In this document: positions 25,748 to 34,692 of the stretch, piece after piece
How positions within the stretch are numbered: the stretch's first letter is position 1
How the letters are laid out: each line of letters starts with the position of its first letter
Assembly: GCA_937975725.1 (NCBI GenBank)
Contig: CALJUL010000020.1
Span: 18,718-82,717, forward strand
Source: an uncultured Pseudoxanthomonas sp.
GTDB taxonomy: Bacteria > Pseudomonadota > Gammaproteobacteria > Xanthomonadales > Xanthomonadaceae
DNA: 64,000 bases
Direction: 5' to 3'
Translations under genes and position numbers: made by a program
Notes under the pieces: generated by a model
What the model was told of the DNA's origin: nothing
The model's database searches: none
Seen by the model: the letters and a program-made list of their open reading frames with translations, nothing else

Positions 25748-25876
25748 GCAGAGAGGAGCCTGTTCGCCGAGATCTTCAAGTAGTACTACCTGCTGTTCGC
25801 ACCGGCGGCGGCGCTGGACTTCGAGGCGGTGGTCTTCAACACCGAGGTGCATCCCATCCGCAAGACCTGGGACTGA
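25748..25876 (+). pseudogene. Fossil C-terminus of a GH47 alpha-mannosidase
   Basis: Translating from 25748 gives SLFAEIFK, a TAG stop at 25781-25783, then YYLLFAPAAALDFEAVVFN and TEVHPIRKTWD before TGA. This matches the end of GH47 class I alpha-mannosidases (AETLKY.YLLF...VFNTEAHP), with the threonine of the NTEAHP motif kept. The stop replaces an expected tyrosine codon (TAC to TAG). Everything upstream of about 25751 is gone; the isomerase gene ends at 25666 in the same frame without homology between. GH47 enzymes trim alpha-1,2-mannose from high-mannose N-glycans, so the locus once had this step. Confidence 0.75.
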
Positions 25877-25891
25877 GGCCGGCACCGACGC

Positions 25892-27640
25892 TCAGGGCGC
25901 GTCGCAGATCGCGCCCAGCTTCGCCGCCTCGCGCGCCGGGTCGGCGAAGTCGATGGACGCCAGCAGGCCGTCGTCGGCGACGTTGTACCAGGCCGCGCCG
26001 TTGGGGAACATCGCCACGGTGATGCCGCCGAAGCCGGACATGAAGGGCACCCACGTCGGCTGGGCGCAGCCGAGTTCGGCTTGCAGGTTGCGTGCCCAGA
26101 AGCCGTGCTGGTAGCGGTAGCGTTCCAGCGTGGCGGCTTGCAGGCCGCGGTGCGCGGGGTCGCGCTGCATGGCCGCGTCGAACAGCGCCGCGTCCAGCAC
26201 TTCGCGGCCGTCGATGCGGCCGCGTCCTTCGCCGAGGAAGCGCGCCAGTTTGGCGATGTCGTCCGAAGTCAGCGTCAGCCCCCAGCCGAAGAACGGCTGC
26301 CGCGCTTCGTCATAGCTGCGGCGGGTGGCGCGCGCGGCCGGGCCCAGGCCGAGCGGGCCGAGGACGTCGGTCCAGAGCACGTCGTCGAACACGTCCGCGT
26401 GCTCGCGGCCCGGCAGGCGCCGCAGCGCTTCCTGCAACACGGTGCCGAGCAGGTAGGTGTCGGAGGTGTGGTAGACCCAGCGCTCGCCGGGCGGTTCGCG
26501 GCGCGGATACGCTTCGCAGGCGAAGGCGAGCCGGCGCGCGTGCGAGGACGGCACGAAGAAATCGCGCACGCGCGCGTCGTCCTCGTCGGCCATGTAGGCG
26601 GGCGCGTCGTACTGGCCGGTCGTCATGTCCAGCAGGTGCAGGAAGCGCACGTCGCGCCATCGGTCGCCGCGGCAGCCGGTGGCGGGGGCGAAGCGGTCCA
26701 CCGGCAGGTCCTTCACCCCCGGGTGCAGGCGCTCCATCCGCATCAGTGCCAGCCCGGCCACCGCCGATTTCGCGACCGAGTACGAGGGCAGCGACATCGC
26801 CGCGCAGAACGGGTATTCACCGTGGCGCGTCGCGCAGCCCGAGCGGTAGTGCACGCCGTCCACGATCACACCGTAGGCCGTGCGCCCGCGCGGCGCGCCG
26901 ATGGCGAACCGCTCCGGCGCCACGCCCGGGTGGTCGACGGCCAGCGCCGACAGCGGCCGCACCGGCATGCGCGCGGCGGTTTCCCGCCGATGGGCCGCGA
27001 CGATGGCTTCGCGCCCGGCGACCGCGCCCGGCGCGTACTCCGCCCGCAGCGCGCCCCACATGTCCAGTTGCAGGTAGTGGCAGGTCTCGCTGCCGACCTG
27101 GATGGCGGCGCGCGAGACCGCGCCGTCGTCCTTGAACAGCAGCATCAGCACGCCGTTGTGGGTGCAGTTGGCGTTCTTCTGCACCAGCGCGAACGGGATC
27201 GCGGCGCGGGTGTAGCCGCCGTCGCCGGGTTCGTCCCAGGCGCGCCCGGGTTCCAGCACGAATTCCCACCACGGATGGTTGCCCGGGATCGGGCCGCGCC
27301 GCACCGGAACGACGGCATCGCCGTCCTGCACGAATGCGTAGTTGAAGTCCTGCGGCAGTGTGCGCGCCTGCGCAGCGTCGCCCGGGCCGAGGAAATCGGA
27401 CAGTGCGACCAGCGTGCGCGTGGACGGTTGCCCGGACAGGCGCAGGCGTCCTTCCAGACGGTGCGTCGGCGGCAGGGCATCGGCCGGCGGCGCATAGGCG
27501 GACAGGTCCACGCTGCGGCGGTACGCGCCCGAGAGCAGCGTCTCGCGGCCGAGCGCATCGCGCGCACCGGCGTTACCGGCGAGGCCCGCGGCCAGCACGG
27601 CGAGGCAGGCTGCGATGAGGCGGGTTTGGATGGTCGGCAA
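25892..27640 (-). CDS. Secreted serine hydrolase, beta-lactamase/PBP4-like fold
   Basis: This protein of about 582 residues has a signal peptide (LIAACLAVLAAGLAGNAGA). The C-terminal half is a beta-lactamase-related serine hydrolase with SVAK as the SxxK active-site motif in LPSYSVAKSAVAG and YHTSDTYLLG at the second motif position. The first 230 residues form a beta-rich region shared with its neighbour and not matched to a named domain. Substrate unknown; relatives include esterases, D-aminopeptidases and amidases. The start is uncertain: TTG at 27640 has AGGAG 11 bases upstream, and GTG at 27652 is possible. It is a paralogue of the gene at 27742-30267, from which it is separated by a GC-rich inverted repeat. 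Confidence 0.75.
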   Translation of the reverse strand: MPTIQTRLIAACLAVLAAGLAGNAGARDALGRETLLSGAYRRSVDLSAYAPPADALPPTHRLEGRLRLSGQPSTRTLVALSDFLGPGDAAQARTLPQDFNYAFVQDGDAVVPVRRGPIPGNHPWWEFVLEPGRAWDEPGDGGYTRAAIPFALVQKNANCTHNGVLMLLFKDDGAVSRAAIQVGSETCHYLQLDMWGALRAEYAPGAVAGREAIVAAHRRETAARMPVRPLSALAVDHPGVAPERFAIGAPRGRTAYGVIVDGVHYRSGCATRHGEYPFCAAMSLPSYSVAKSAVAGLALMRMERLHPGVKDLPVDRFAPATGCRGDRWRDVRFLHLLDMTTGQYDAPAYMADEDDARVRDFFVPSSHARRLAFACEAYPRREPPGERWVYHTSDTYLLGTVLQEALRRLPGREHADVFDDVLWTDVLGPLGLGPAARATRRSYDEARQPFFGWGLTLTSDDIAKLARFLGEGRGRIDGREVLDAALFDAAMQRDPAHRGLQAATLERYRYQHGFWARNLQAELGCAQPTWVPFMSGFGGITVAMFPNGAAWYNVADDGLLASIDFADPAREAAKLGAICDAP

Positions 27641-27666
27641 AGGAACGCGCACTCCTGCGTGGAACT

Positions 27667-27686
27667 CCCGCCCGCGCGAGGGCGGG
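27667..27686. repeat. GC-rich inverted repeat between two serine hydrolase genes
   Basis: Arms CCCGCCC and GGGCGGG flank a 6-base loop in the 101-base gap between the two paralogues. On the minus strand no T run follows, so it may only weaken read-through or stabilise mRNA. Confidence 0.45.
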
Positions 27687-27741
27687 CGGGGCTTTCTGCG
27701 GCAGGCCCGGCGCGGCATGCGTCCGCGCCGGGCCGGTCACG

Positions 27742-30267
27742 TCATGGACACATCGGGGCGATCTTGTTCAGTTCGATGGCGCTCTTGCCCCAGGTGAGCT
27801 GGCCGTTGTCGCTGAACTGGTAGTAGACCATGCCGTTGGGGAACAGCACCACGCTGATGCCGCCGTAGCCGGACATGTAGGGCACCCACTTGGCCGCACT
27901 GCATCCGTAGTTGTGGCTGTCCTGCTTCAGGTCGTAGTACCAGAAGCCGTTGTTGTAGCGGTCGGCGGCCGAGCCCGCCTGCAAGCCGCCGCTGCCCAGG
28001 TTGAGCGTGGCCGCGACCATGGTGGCGTCGAGCGTCTGCACGCCCTGGATCTTGCCCTGCGCCTTGTTGAGGAATTCGCCCAGCTTGACCACGTCGTCGC
28101 GCACGTACACCAGGCCGTAGCCGGTGAAGGGCTGCGCGGCGGCGTCCTGCGTGCGCGAGCTGACGTAGCTGGTCGGGCTGAGGCCGAGCGGGCGGTAGAT
28201 CTCCTCCACCATCACGTCGTTGAAGAAGTCCGTGCCGCTGCCCGCCTGCGACTTGTAGTACTGGTTCATCGCGCGGCCGAGCAGGTAGGTGTCGGTGGTG
28301 TGGTAGACGAACTTCGTCCCCGGCGTGGTCTTGTACGGATAGCCGCACGCGAAGGCCACCTTCTGCGCGTGCGTGCCGACCTTGAAGAAGCCGTCGGCCA
28401 TCGCCTGCGAGGCTTCGTCGGTGGTCGTGCCGGCCGAGGTGTAGTTGCCGGTCGCCATGTCCAGCGCCTGCTCGAAGGTGGGCGCGTCCCACTGCGAGCC
28501 GGTGCACTCGCTCACCCAGTCGTCGATGCCCAGGGTGCGCTGCGTGCCGGCGTACTTCTGCTCCAGGCGCATCAGGCCGTAGCTGCCGGACACCGACTTG
28601 GCGGTGGAGTAGGACGGCACGTCCAGCACTTCGCAGAACGGATAGGTGCCGTAGCGCGTCTGGCAGCCGCCGACGTAGTGCACGCCGTTGTAGGCCACGC
28701 CGTACAGGCTCATGTGCGCGGCGGTGACGTCGCTGCCGATGTTGGCCACGGTCACGCCTTTGCCCGGGTAGTCGGTGGCCAGCGCCGACAGCGGCTTGGT
28801 GGGCATGCGCCGCGAGACTTCGGCCTCGTAGTGGCTGCGGATCGTGGCGGCGCCGCTGATGGCCGCCGGCGTGTAGGCCGCGTCCAGCCGGCCCCAGAAG
28901 TTGACCTTGAGGTAGTAGCAGGTCTCGCTGGCGATCTGGTAGGCCAGGTCGGAGACGGAGCCGTCGTCCTTGAACAGGAAGGTCATCACCCCGTTCCACA
29001 GGCAGTCGCTGCCGCGCTCCTGCAACGCGAACGGGAACGCGACGCGCGACCAGCCGCCGTCGCCGTTCTCGTTCCACACCCGGCCCGGCTCCAGGATGTA
29101 GGTCCAGGAAGGATGGGTGCCGGCGATCTTGCCGCGGGTGACCGGGATGAAGTGGGTGCCGTGCTGCACGAAGTCGAATTCGAACTCGGGCAGGTACTGC
29201 GCCTGCGCGTAGTACTGCAGGTTGTTGTTGCCGCCGACTTCGGTCGCGCTGCCGCTGGTGGCCTCGCCGTAGAGCGTGAGCCGGCCCTGGAAGGTGTTGC
29301 TGGGGTTCGCCGCGCCCGTGGGCAGGGCGTAGTGGCTGAAGTTCATCAGGTTCAGCGTGCCGCTGCCGGTCAGGAAGCTGGCGGTCAGCGCGGTGCGGCT
29401 GACGCTGCCGTTGCCGGACAGCGGATCGTAGACGCTGCCGGCGCTGGTGCCCGTTCCGCTGACGGCGATGGCGACGGTGGGGTCGTCGGGGTCGTTGGAG
29501 GGGATGTTCAGCGTGCCGGAGAAGCCGCCCGCGGCGGTCGGCGCGAAGCGCACGCCGACGGTGCACGAGCCGGTCGGCGCGATCGTCTGGTTGGAACAGG
29601 TGTTGTTGACCAGGCTGAAGGGCGCCGACAGTCCGGCCAGAGCGCCGACGACCAGGTTGGCGTTGCCGTCGTTGTGCACCGTCAGCGTGCTGGTCGCGTT
29701 GCCGCCGACAGTCACCGAACCGAACGTGCCCGAGCCGGTCACCGCGATGGCCGGTGATGTGCCGCCCGAGGCCGGCGTGCCGGTCAGTACCACGTTGTCG
29801 CCGTAGCAGTAGTGGCCGTACAGCGTGTAGGCGCGGAAGCGCACGCGCAGGTTGGCGTTGTTGTCCAGGCCGGCGGAGACGGTGCCGCGCTTCAGCGCGC
29901 CGGTGTCCTCGCCGTCGCCGACCAGCACCAGCGTGCTCCAGCTCGTGCCGCCGTTGGTCGAGTATTCCGCGTAGCAATAGTCGCCCTGGACCAGGTACAG
30001 CGCGCCCAGGTCCATCGACAGCGACACGTTGGTGTAGCCCTGCGAGGACAGCGCCTTCGCGCCCTGGCGCAGTCCGTCCAGACGCATCGACACATTGCCC
30101 TGGTAGGTGTTGACGGCGTCGTAGCCGTTGCCACTCAGGGTCCAGGCGGAATAGTTCCCGCTCTGGAAGTTGTCGCTGAACAGGGTGGTGGTCTGCGCGT
30201 TCGCCGAGGCACACGCGAAGCATGCCCACAGCGAGACGGCCGCCAGCAGATGGCGCATGACGTTCAT
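27742..30267 (-). CDS. Secreted multidomain serine hydrolase with HYDIN-type beta domain
   Basis: This 841-residue protein starts with a Sec signal peptide (ending ASANA, residue 24). Residues 28-165 form a jelly-roll-like region (FSDNFQSGNYSAWTLSG). About 170-275 is an ASPM/SPD-2/HYDIN-type immunoglobulin-like domain with FGSVTVGGNATSTLTV and GSCTVGVRFAPTAAG. The rest is homologous to the 25892 protein, including the active-site STAK in VPSYSTAKSVSG and YHTTDTYLLG. The shared part includes many paired cysteines and aromatic residues, in keeping with an exported enzyme. AGGAG 6 bases before the ATG at 30267 supports the start. The target is unknown. Confidence 0.8.
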   Translation of the reverse strand: MNVMRHLLAAVSLWACFACASANAQTTTLFSDNFQSGNYSAWTLSGNGYDAVNTYQGNVSMRLDGLRQGAKALSSQGYTNVSLSMDLGALYLVQGDYCYAEYSTNGGTSWSTLVLVGDGEDTGALKRGTVSAGLDNNANLRVRFRAYTLYGHYCYGDNVVLTGTPASGGTSPAIAVTGSGTFGSVTVGGNATSTLTVHNDGNANLVVGALAGLSAPFSLVNNTCSNQTIAPTGSCTVGVRFAPTAAGGFSGTLNIPSNDPDDPTVAIAVSGTGTSAGSVYDPLSGNGSVSRTALTASFLTGSGTLNLMNFSHYALPTGAANPSNTFQGRLTLYGEATSGSATEVGGNNNLQYYAQAQYLPEFEFDFVQHGTHFIPVTRGKIAGTHPSWTYILEPGRVWNENGDGGWSRVAFPFALQERGSDCLWNGVMTFLFKDDGSVSDLAYQIASETCYYLKVNFWGRLDAAYTPAAISGAATIRSHYEAEVSRRMPTKPLSALATDYPGKGVTVANIGSDVTAAHMSLYGVAYNGVHYVGGCQTRYGTYPFCEVLDVPSYSTAKSVSGSYGLMRLEQKYAGTQRTLGIDDWVSECTGSQWDAPTFEQALDMATGNYTSAGTTTDEASQAMADGFFKVGTHAQKVAFACGYPYKTTPGTKFVYHTTDTYLLGRAMNQYYKSQAGSGTDFFNDVMVEEIYRPLGLSPTSYVSSRTQDAAAQPFTGYGLVYVRDDVVKLGEFLNKAQGKIQGVQTLDATMVAATLNLGSGGLQAGSAADRYNNGFWYYDLKQDSHNYGCSAAKWVPYMSGYGGISVVLFPNGMVYYQFSDNGQLTWGKSAIELNKIAPMCP

Positions 30268-30395
30268 CCGGATCTCCTCTCTCTTGCGTTCACGGTTGAC
30301 GGGGCAACTGCAACTGCAACTTCGGTTCGGGATGCTTCCGGCCGTCCTGGCCCCCGCGCGGCGGAACGCGCGCGCGGAACTTCATGCCGCGGCGG

Positions 30396-31880
30396 TCAGG
30401 CGATGCCGCCCAGGCAGACGTACTTGAGTTCGGTGTAGTCGTGCAGGCCGTACTTCGAGCCTTCGCGGCCCACGCCGGACTGCTTCACGCCGCCGAACGG
30501 CGCGACCTCGGTGGAGATCAGTCCGGTGTTGACGCCGACGATGCCGCACTCCAGCGCCTCGGCCACGCGGAAGGCGCGCGCCAGGTCGCAGGTGTAGAAA
30601 TAGCCGGCCAGGCCGGCGTCGGTGTCGTTGGCCAGTGCGACGGCATCGGCTTCGTCCTGGAAGCGGAACAGCGGCGCGACCGGGCCGAAGGTTTCCTCGT
30701 GGGCGATCTGCATGCCGGTGTCGACGTCGAGCAGCACCGTCGGCGCGTAGAAGGTGCCGCCCAGCGCGTGCCGCTCGCCGCCGATGGCGACCTTCGCGCC
30801 CTTGGCGCGCGCATCGGCGACGTGTTCCTCCACCTTCGCCAGCGCCTTGTCGTCGATCAGCGGGCCCTGGTCGGTGGCGCCGGCCAAGCCGTCGCCCACG
30901 CGCAGCTTCGCCACGGCTCCGGCGAGCTTGCTCGCGAAGGCGTCGTACACGCCGTCCTGCACGAACAGGCGGTTGGCGCAGACGCAGGTCTGCCCGGTGT
31001 TGCGGAACTTGCTGGCGATGGCGCCTTCCACCGCGGCGTCGAGGTCGGCGTCGTCGAACACGATGAAGGGCGCGTTGCCGCCCAGTTCCAGCGACACCCG
31101 CTTCATGCCCTCGGCGCACTGCGCCATCAGCTTCTTGCCCACGCCGGTGGAGCCGGTGAAGCTGAGTTTGCGCACCTTCGGGTGCGAGGTCAGCTCGCCG
31201 CCGATGGCGGCTGCGTCGCGGCCGGTGACGATGTTCAGCACTCCCGGCGGCAGGCCGGCGCGCTCGGCCAGCACCGCGATGGCGAGCGCGGAATACGGCG
31301 TCTGCAAGGCCGGCTTGCAGACCACGGTGCAGCCGGCCGCCAGCGCCGGGCCGAGCTTGCGGCCGAGCATCGCGGAAGGGAAATTCCACGGCGTGATCGC
31401 CGCCACCACGCCCACCGGCTGGCGCAGCACCAGGATGCGCTTGTCGGCGGCGTGGCCGGGGATGGTGTCGCCGTACATGCGCTTGGCTTCCTCGGCGAAC
31501 CACTCGATGAAGCTGGCCGAATACGCGACTTCGCCCTTGGCCTCGGCCAGCGGCTTGCCCTGTTCGGCGGTCATCAGCACGGCCAGGTCGTCCTGGTGTT
31601 CCAGCATCAGTTGGTACAGCTTGCGCAGCACCTGCGCGCGCTCCTTGGCGGTCTTCTTCGCCCAGGCCGGGAAGGCGGCGTGCGCGGCGTCGATGGCGCG
31701 CCGGGTCTCGGCCGCGCCCATGTCCGGCACGGTGCCGAGTACGGCGCCGGTGGCGGGGTTGCGCACTTCGCAGGCGCCGCCGCCGTCGGCGTCGCGCCAT
31801 TCGCCGCCGATGGGGCAGCGCTGGCGCAGCAGGTCGGGATCGGCCAGGGACAGGGAGGCGGAAGTGACGGGCGTGCTCAT
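30396..31880 (-). CDS. gabD: NAD(P)-dependent succinate-semialdehyde dehydrogenase
   Basis: This 494-residue aldehyde dehydrogenase has the catalytic Cys299 in GQTCVCANR and the ELGGNAPFIVFDDAD motif with the activating glutamate. PWNFPSAMLGRKLGPALAAG binds the cofactor, and ALECGIVGVNTGLIS is typical of the GabD group. It oxidises succinate semialdehyde to succinate, the step after a GABA-type aminotransferase such as that encoded at 40008-41291. It lies between a pair of serine hydrolases and a transporter operon, with 217 bases upstream that could hold its own promoter. Closely related aldehyde dehydrogenases (glutarate semialdehyde) cannot be excluded. Confidence 0.88.
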   Translation of the reverse strand: MSTPVTSASLSLADPDLLRQRCPIGGEWRDADGGGACEVRNPATGAVLGTVPDMGAAETRRAIDAAHAAFPAWAKKTAKERAQVLRKLYQLMLEHQDDLAVLMTAEQGKPLAEAKGEVAYSASFIEWFAEEAKRMYGDTIPGHAADKRILVLRQPVGVVAAITPWNFPSAMLGRKLGPALAAGCTVVCKPALQTPYSALAIAVLAERAGLPPGVLNIVTGRDAAAIGGELTSHPKVRKLSFTGSTGVGKKLMAQCAEGMKRVSLELGGNAPFIVFDDADLDAAVEGAIASKFRNTGQTCVCANRLFVQDGVYDAFASKLAGAVAKLRVGDGLAGATDQGPLIDDKALAKVEEHVADARAKGAKVAIGGERHALGGTFYAPTVLLDVDTGMQIAHEETFGPVAPLFRFQDEADAVALANDTDAGLAGYFYTCDLARAFRVAEALECGIVGVNTGLISTEVAPFGGVKQSGVGREGSKYGLHDYTELKYVCLGGIA

Positions 31881-32044
31881 GCCGGGTGCGTGTCTCGGAA
31901 GTGTCGATGCCTGCGTACTGCGGCCGTGGGCTTGCAGGCTGGCCCGCGGGCGGTGGAGGGGGTGTGGATGGCCGCTGCGCCGTTTGCGTGCGGCCGCCGT
32001 TGCCATCCGCGCTCGCGGGAGAACATCGGAGCGAAGGCGGAGCC

Positions 32045-32063
32045 GCCGGCGATCAACGCCGGC
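32045..32063. repeat. Inverted repeat after MFS gene
   Basis: GCCGGCG and CGCCGGC flank ATCAA, 35 bases downstream of the MFS stop on the minus strand. No T run follows; a factor-dependent end or processing hairpin is possible. Confidence 0.4.
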
Positions 32064-32097
32064 GCGTCCGTTCCATCGCGTTGTTGTGCGTGCGGCC

Positions 32098-33291
32098 TCA
32101 TGCCTCGCTTTCCAGCCGGTCGATGCGGCGCGCGGCCGCCAGCATGGCGACCATCGACAGCGCGAGCGCGGCGATGGCGACCGCGATGAGGAAGGGGAAG
32201 TCGTCGTCGGTCAGCAGCCGCCCGGCCAGCAGCGGGCCGGAGGCCAGGCCCAGCTTGGAGACGAAGCCGCCCAGCGTGGCCAGCCGTCCCGAGCCGTCCA
32301 GCCGCGCCAGCATGCCGAACAGGTATGGCACCACGAACGACCAGGTGATGGCGGTGCCGACGTTGGCGATGAAGAACACCGGCTGCATGCTGCTCCAGAA
32401 GAAGCCGGCGGTGCCGGCCAGGGTGAGCAGCATCGCAGCCAGCAGCGGGCGCAGGCGGCCGAAGCGCGTGCCCATGACGATCACCAGGCCGGCGCCGGCC
32501 GCGCCGATCCAAGTGGCCCAGCCCAGCGCCTGGCCGATGAAGTCGCGGTGGAGCAGGGCGTGTTCGCCCAGGCGGATGATGAAGGCCGACAGCGCCATGT
32601 TGCCGCCCTGGAACAGGAACAGCGCCAGCAGCGTCAACCCCGCGGTGGTGCGCGCGGCCGGCGGCAGGCGCGGCGCCGCGGCGGCGCCGGCCCGGCGCGA
32701 TTCGCCGAAGCGCGGGATCGCCGCCAGCGCGACCAGCGCGCACGCCGTCAGCGCCGCCAGCGACAGGAACAGGATGCGCGCGCCGTAGTCGGGCACCAGC
32801 GTCGGCAGGAACATCACCCCCAGCCCGCCCAGGCCGAACTGCACCAGCAGCAGCATGCCGAAGGCGCGGTCGGGCGAATGGGTACGCGCCATCACCGAGT
32901 AGGTCACGCCCACCGCCATGCCGCCGATGAAGCCGTGCATCGCGCGCATCGCGGTGAGCAGGCCCGGTTCGCGGATGGCGACGGAGGCCAGGTCGAGCAC
33001 CAGCAGCAGCGCCAGCAGCACAGCCAGTGCGGGCCGCCAGGCGATGCGCCGCACCAGCAGCACCGCGGTGAAGCTGCCCACGCTGGCGCCGTAGATGTTG
33101 GCCGCGCCCACCATGCCGGCCTGCGGATTGCTGAAGCCCAGGCCGGTGACCAGGCCGTCGACGATGGCCGCCATGATGTTGACGTAGAAGAAGCCCGCCG
33201 TCGCCACCAGCGCCAGCAGCGCGTACAGCCACAGCCGGTCGGCGGCGGGCGCCGCGGACGCCTCGGGCAGCGCGTTGGGAGAATCGCTCAT
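32098..33291 (-). CDS. MFS transporter
   Basis: This 397-residue integral inner-membrane protein has about 12 hydrophobic segments and no large loops. The middle loop (around residues 195-210) is alanine/arginine-rich. No substrate-specific motif is recognised. It is coupled by an ATGA overlap to the TPR-sulfotransferase gene and is the last of the amidase, TonB receptor, sulfotransferase and MFS operon, so it may carry the periplasmic product of that system into the cytoplasm. Confidence 0.8.
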   Translation of the reverse strand: MSDSPNALPEASAAPAADRLWLYALLALVATAGFFYVNIMAAIVDGLVTGLGFSNPQAGMVGAANIYGASVGSFTAVLLVRRIAWRPALAVLLALLLVLDLASVAIREPGLLTAMRAMHGFIGGMAVGVTYSVMARTHSPDRAFGMLLLVQFGLGGLGVMFLPTLVPDYGARILFLSLAALTACALVALAAIPRFGESRRAGAAAAPRLPPAARTTAGLTLLALFLFQGGNMALSAFIIRLGEHALLHRDFIGQALGWATWIGAAGAGLVIVMGTRFGRLRPLLAAMLLTLAGTAGFFWSSMQPVFFIANVGTAITWSFVVPYLFGMLARLDGSGRLATLGGFVSKLGLASGPLLAGRLLTDDDFPFLIAVAIAALALSMVAMLAAARRIDRLESEA

Positions 33292-34691
33292 GCGGCGGGT
33301 TCCAGGTCGTCGTCCAGGCGCACGCCGGCGCCTTCGAAGTGCCGGCGCAGCGGCGCCAGTTCGTGCGCGTAGCGCCGCCACAGCCCGACCGAGGAGCGGT
33401 AGATCGGCTGCCGCACCTGCGCGGCGCTGGCGGTCAGCACCGGCTGCGGGTTGCGTTCGAAGTGCAGGCAGGCGTCTTCCCACGGCAGTCCGGCGTGCGC
33501 GACCAGGCGGCGGCTGACCGCTTCCTGGTCGGCCACCAGCGCTTCGTAGTCCACTTCCAGGAACCGTTCCGCCGGCAGCACGCGGCGCCAGTGCGCCATC
33601 AGCCGGTCGTAGCCCAGCCAGTAGCGGGCCAGGTCGTCCAGGTCGTAGGAGAACGGATAGGCCATGCGGAACAGCGTCTTGTACATCGCATAGCACGCAT
33701 CCATCGGGTGCCGCCGCAGGTGGACGATGCGCGCCTGCGGCAGCGCCGCGGCGACCAGCGCCAGGTAGAGGAAGTTGCCCGGGGTCTTGTCGATGGTCCG
33801 CGCCTGCGTACCCGCCGGCAGGGTGTCGCAGTAGGCGCGGCCCAGCGCGGCGAAGTCCGCCTGCGCCGAGCGCCGCACCAGGTCGGCCTTGCCGGCGGCG
33901 GGGGCGGTGGCGGCGGCGCGCATCACCGCCTGTGCCAGGTCGGCGCTCTCGCCGCGGCTGGCGACGGCGGAGTGCGAACCGAGGATGCGGTCGACCAGGG
34001 TGGTGCCGCTGCGCGGCAGCCCGACCACGAACAGCGGCCGCGCATCCGCATGGCCGGCGTGCGCGCGGGCGAAGAACGCGGCGTCGAAGGTCTCCTCGAT
34101 CAGCCGCATCGTGTCCAGGTCGTCCTCCACCCGGTAGCGCAGGCGCGCGCGGCGCGCGTCGGCGCCCTGGCGCAGCGCGGCGAAGGCGTCGGCGTGCCGG
34201 CCCAGGTCTTCGAGCTCCTTGGCCAGCGCATGGCACAGTCCGATGCGTGCCGGGTGCGCGGGGGGCAGCGAGGCCAGGCGCTGTTCGATCGCCGCGACGT
34301 GGTTGTCGCTGGGCGTCTGCCGACGCAGGGTGGAGCGGTTGTACCAGGCCGCGTCGTCGTCCGGCGCCAGTTCGATCGCCACGTCGAACAAGGCTTCGGC
34401 CGCGTCCAGCCTGCCCAGCGCGATCAGCGCGGTGGCGTGGTTGTACAGCGCGCCGGGGTCCTGCGGGTCCAGCGCGCAGGCCTGCGCGTAGCAGCGCTCG
34501 GCCTCGGCGTGCAGGCCGAGCGCGGTGTAGCGCAGCCCCAGTTCCTGCAGCAGCGCCGGATCGCGCGCCGCGCCCGCGGCCAGGCCGTGCAGCGCCTCGC
34601 GGCAGGCCGCCGCCTCGCCCCGCGCATGCAGCGCGTCGATCCGCCGCAATGCGGCGGCAGGCGGGGACGGGGCGGCGTGCGGCGCGTTCAC
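33288..34691 (-). CDS. TPR-repeat sulfotransferase
   Basis: This 467-residue protein has an N-terminal set of tetratricopeptide repeats (about residues 20-160, e.g. DPGALYNHATALIALGRLDAAEALF). A sulfotransferase domain follows, with the PAPS 5'-phosphosulfate loop GLPRSGTTLVDRIL at about residue 225 and the RHPMDACYAMY 3'-phosphate motif. It has no signal peptide. In xanthomonads and relatives such genes repeatedly sit beside TonB receptors, but what they sulfate is unknown. The only sensible start is a GTG at 34691, one base after the receptor's stop. The MFS ATG overlaps its TGA. Confidence 0.85.
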   Translation of the reverse strand: MNAPHAAPSPPAAALRRIDALHARGEAAACREALHGLAAGAARDPALLQELGLRYTALGLHAEAERCYAQACALDPQDPGALYNHATALIALGRLDAAEALFDVAIELAPDDDAAWYNRSTLRRQTPSDNHVAAIEQRLASLPPAHPARIGLCHALAKELEDLGRHADAFAALRQGADARRARLRYRVEDDLDTMRLIEETFDAAFFARAHAGHADARPLFVVGLPRSGTTLVDRILGSHSAVASRGESADLAQAVMRAAATAPAAGKADLVRRSAQADFAALGRAYCDTLPAGTQARTIDKTPGNFLYLALVAAALPQARIVHLRRHPMDACYAMYKTLFRMAYPFSYDLDDLARYWLGYDRLMAHWRRVLPAERFLEVDYEALVADQEAVSRRLVAHAGLPWEDACLHFERNPQPVLTASAAQVRQPIYRSSVGLWRRYAHELAPLRRHFEGAGVRLDDDLEPAA

Positions 34692-34692
34692 G

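Noticed and set aside
25781..25783. TAG in the GH47 remnant as a recoded (pyrrolysine-type) codon
   Set aside because: The rest of the gene is missing and no recoding machinery is seen, so a dead gene is simpler.
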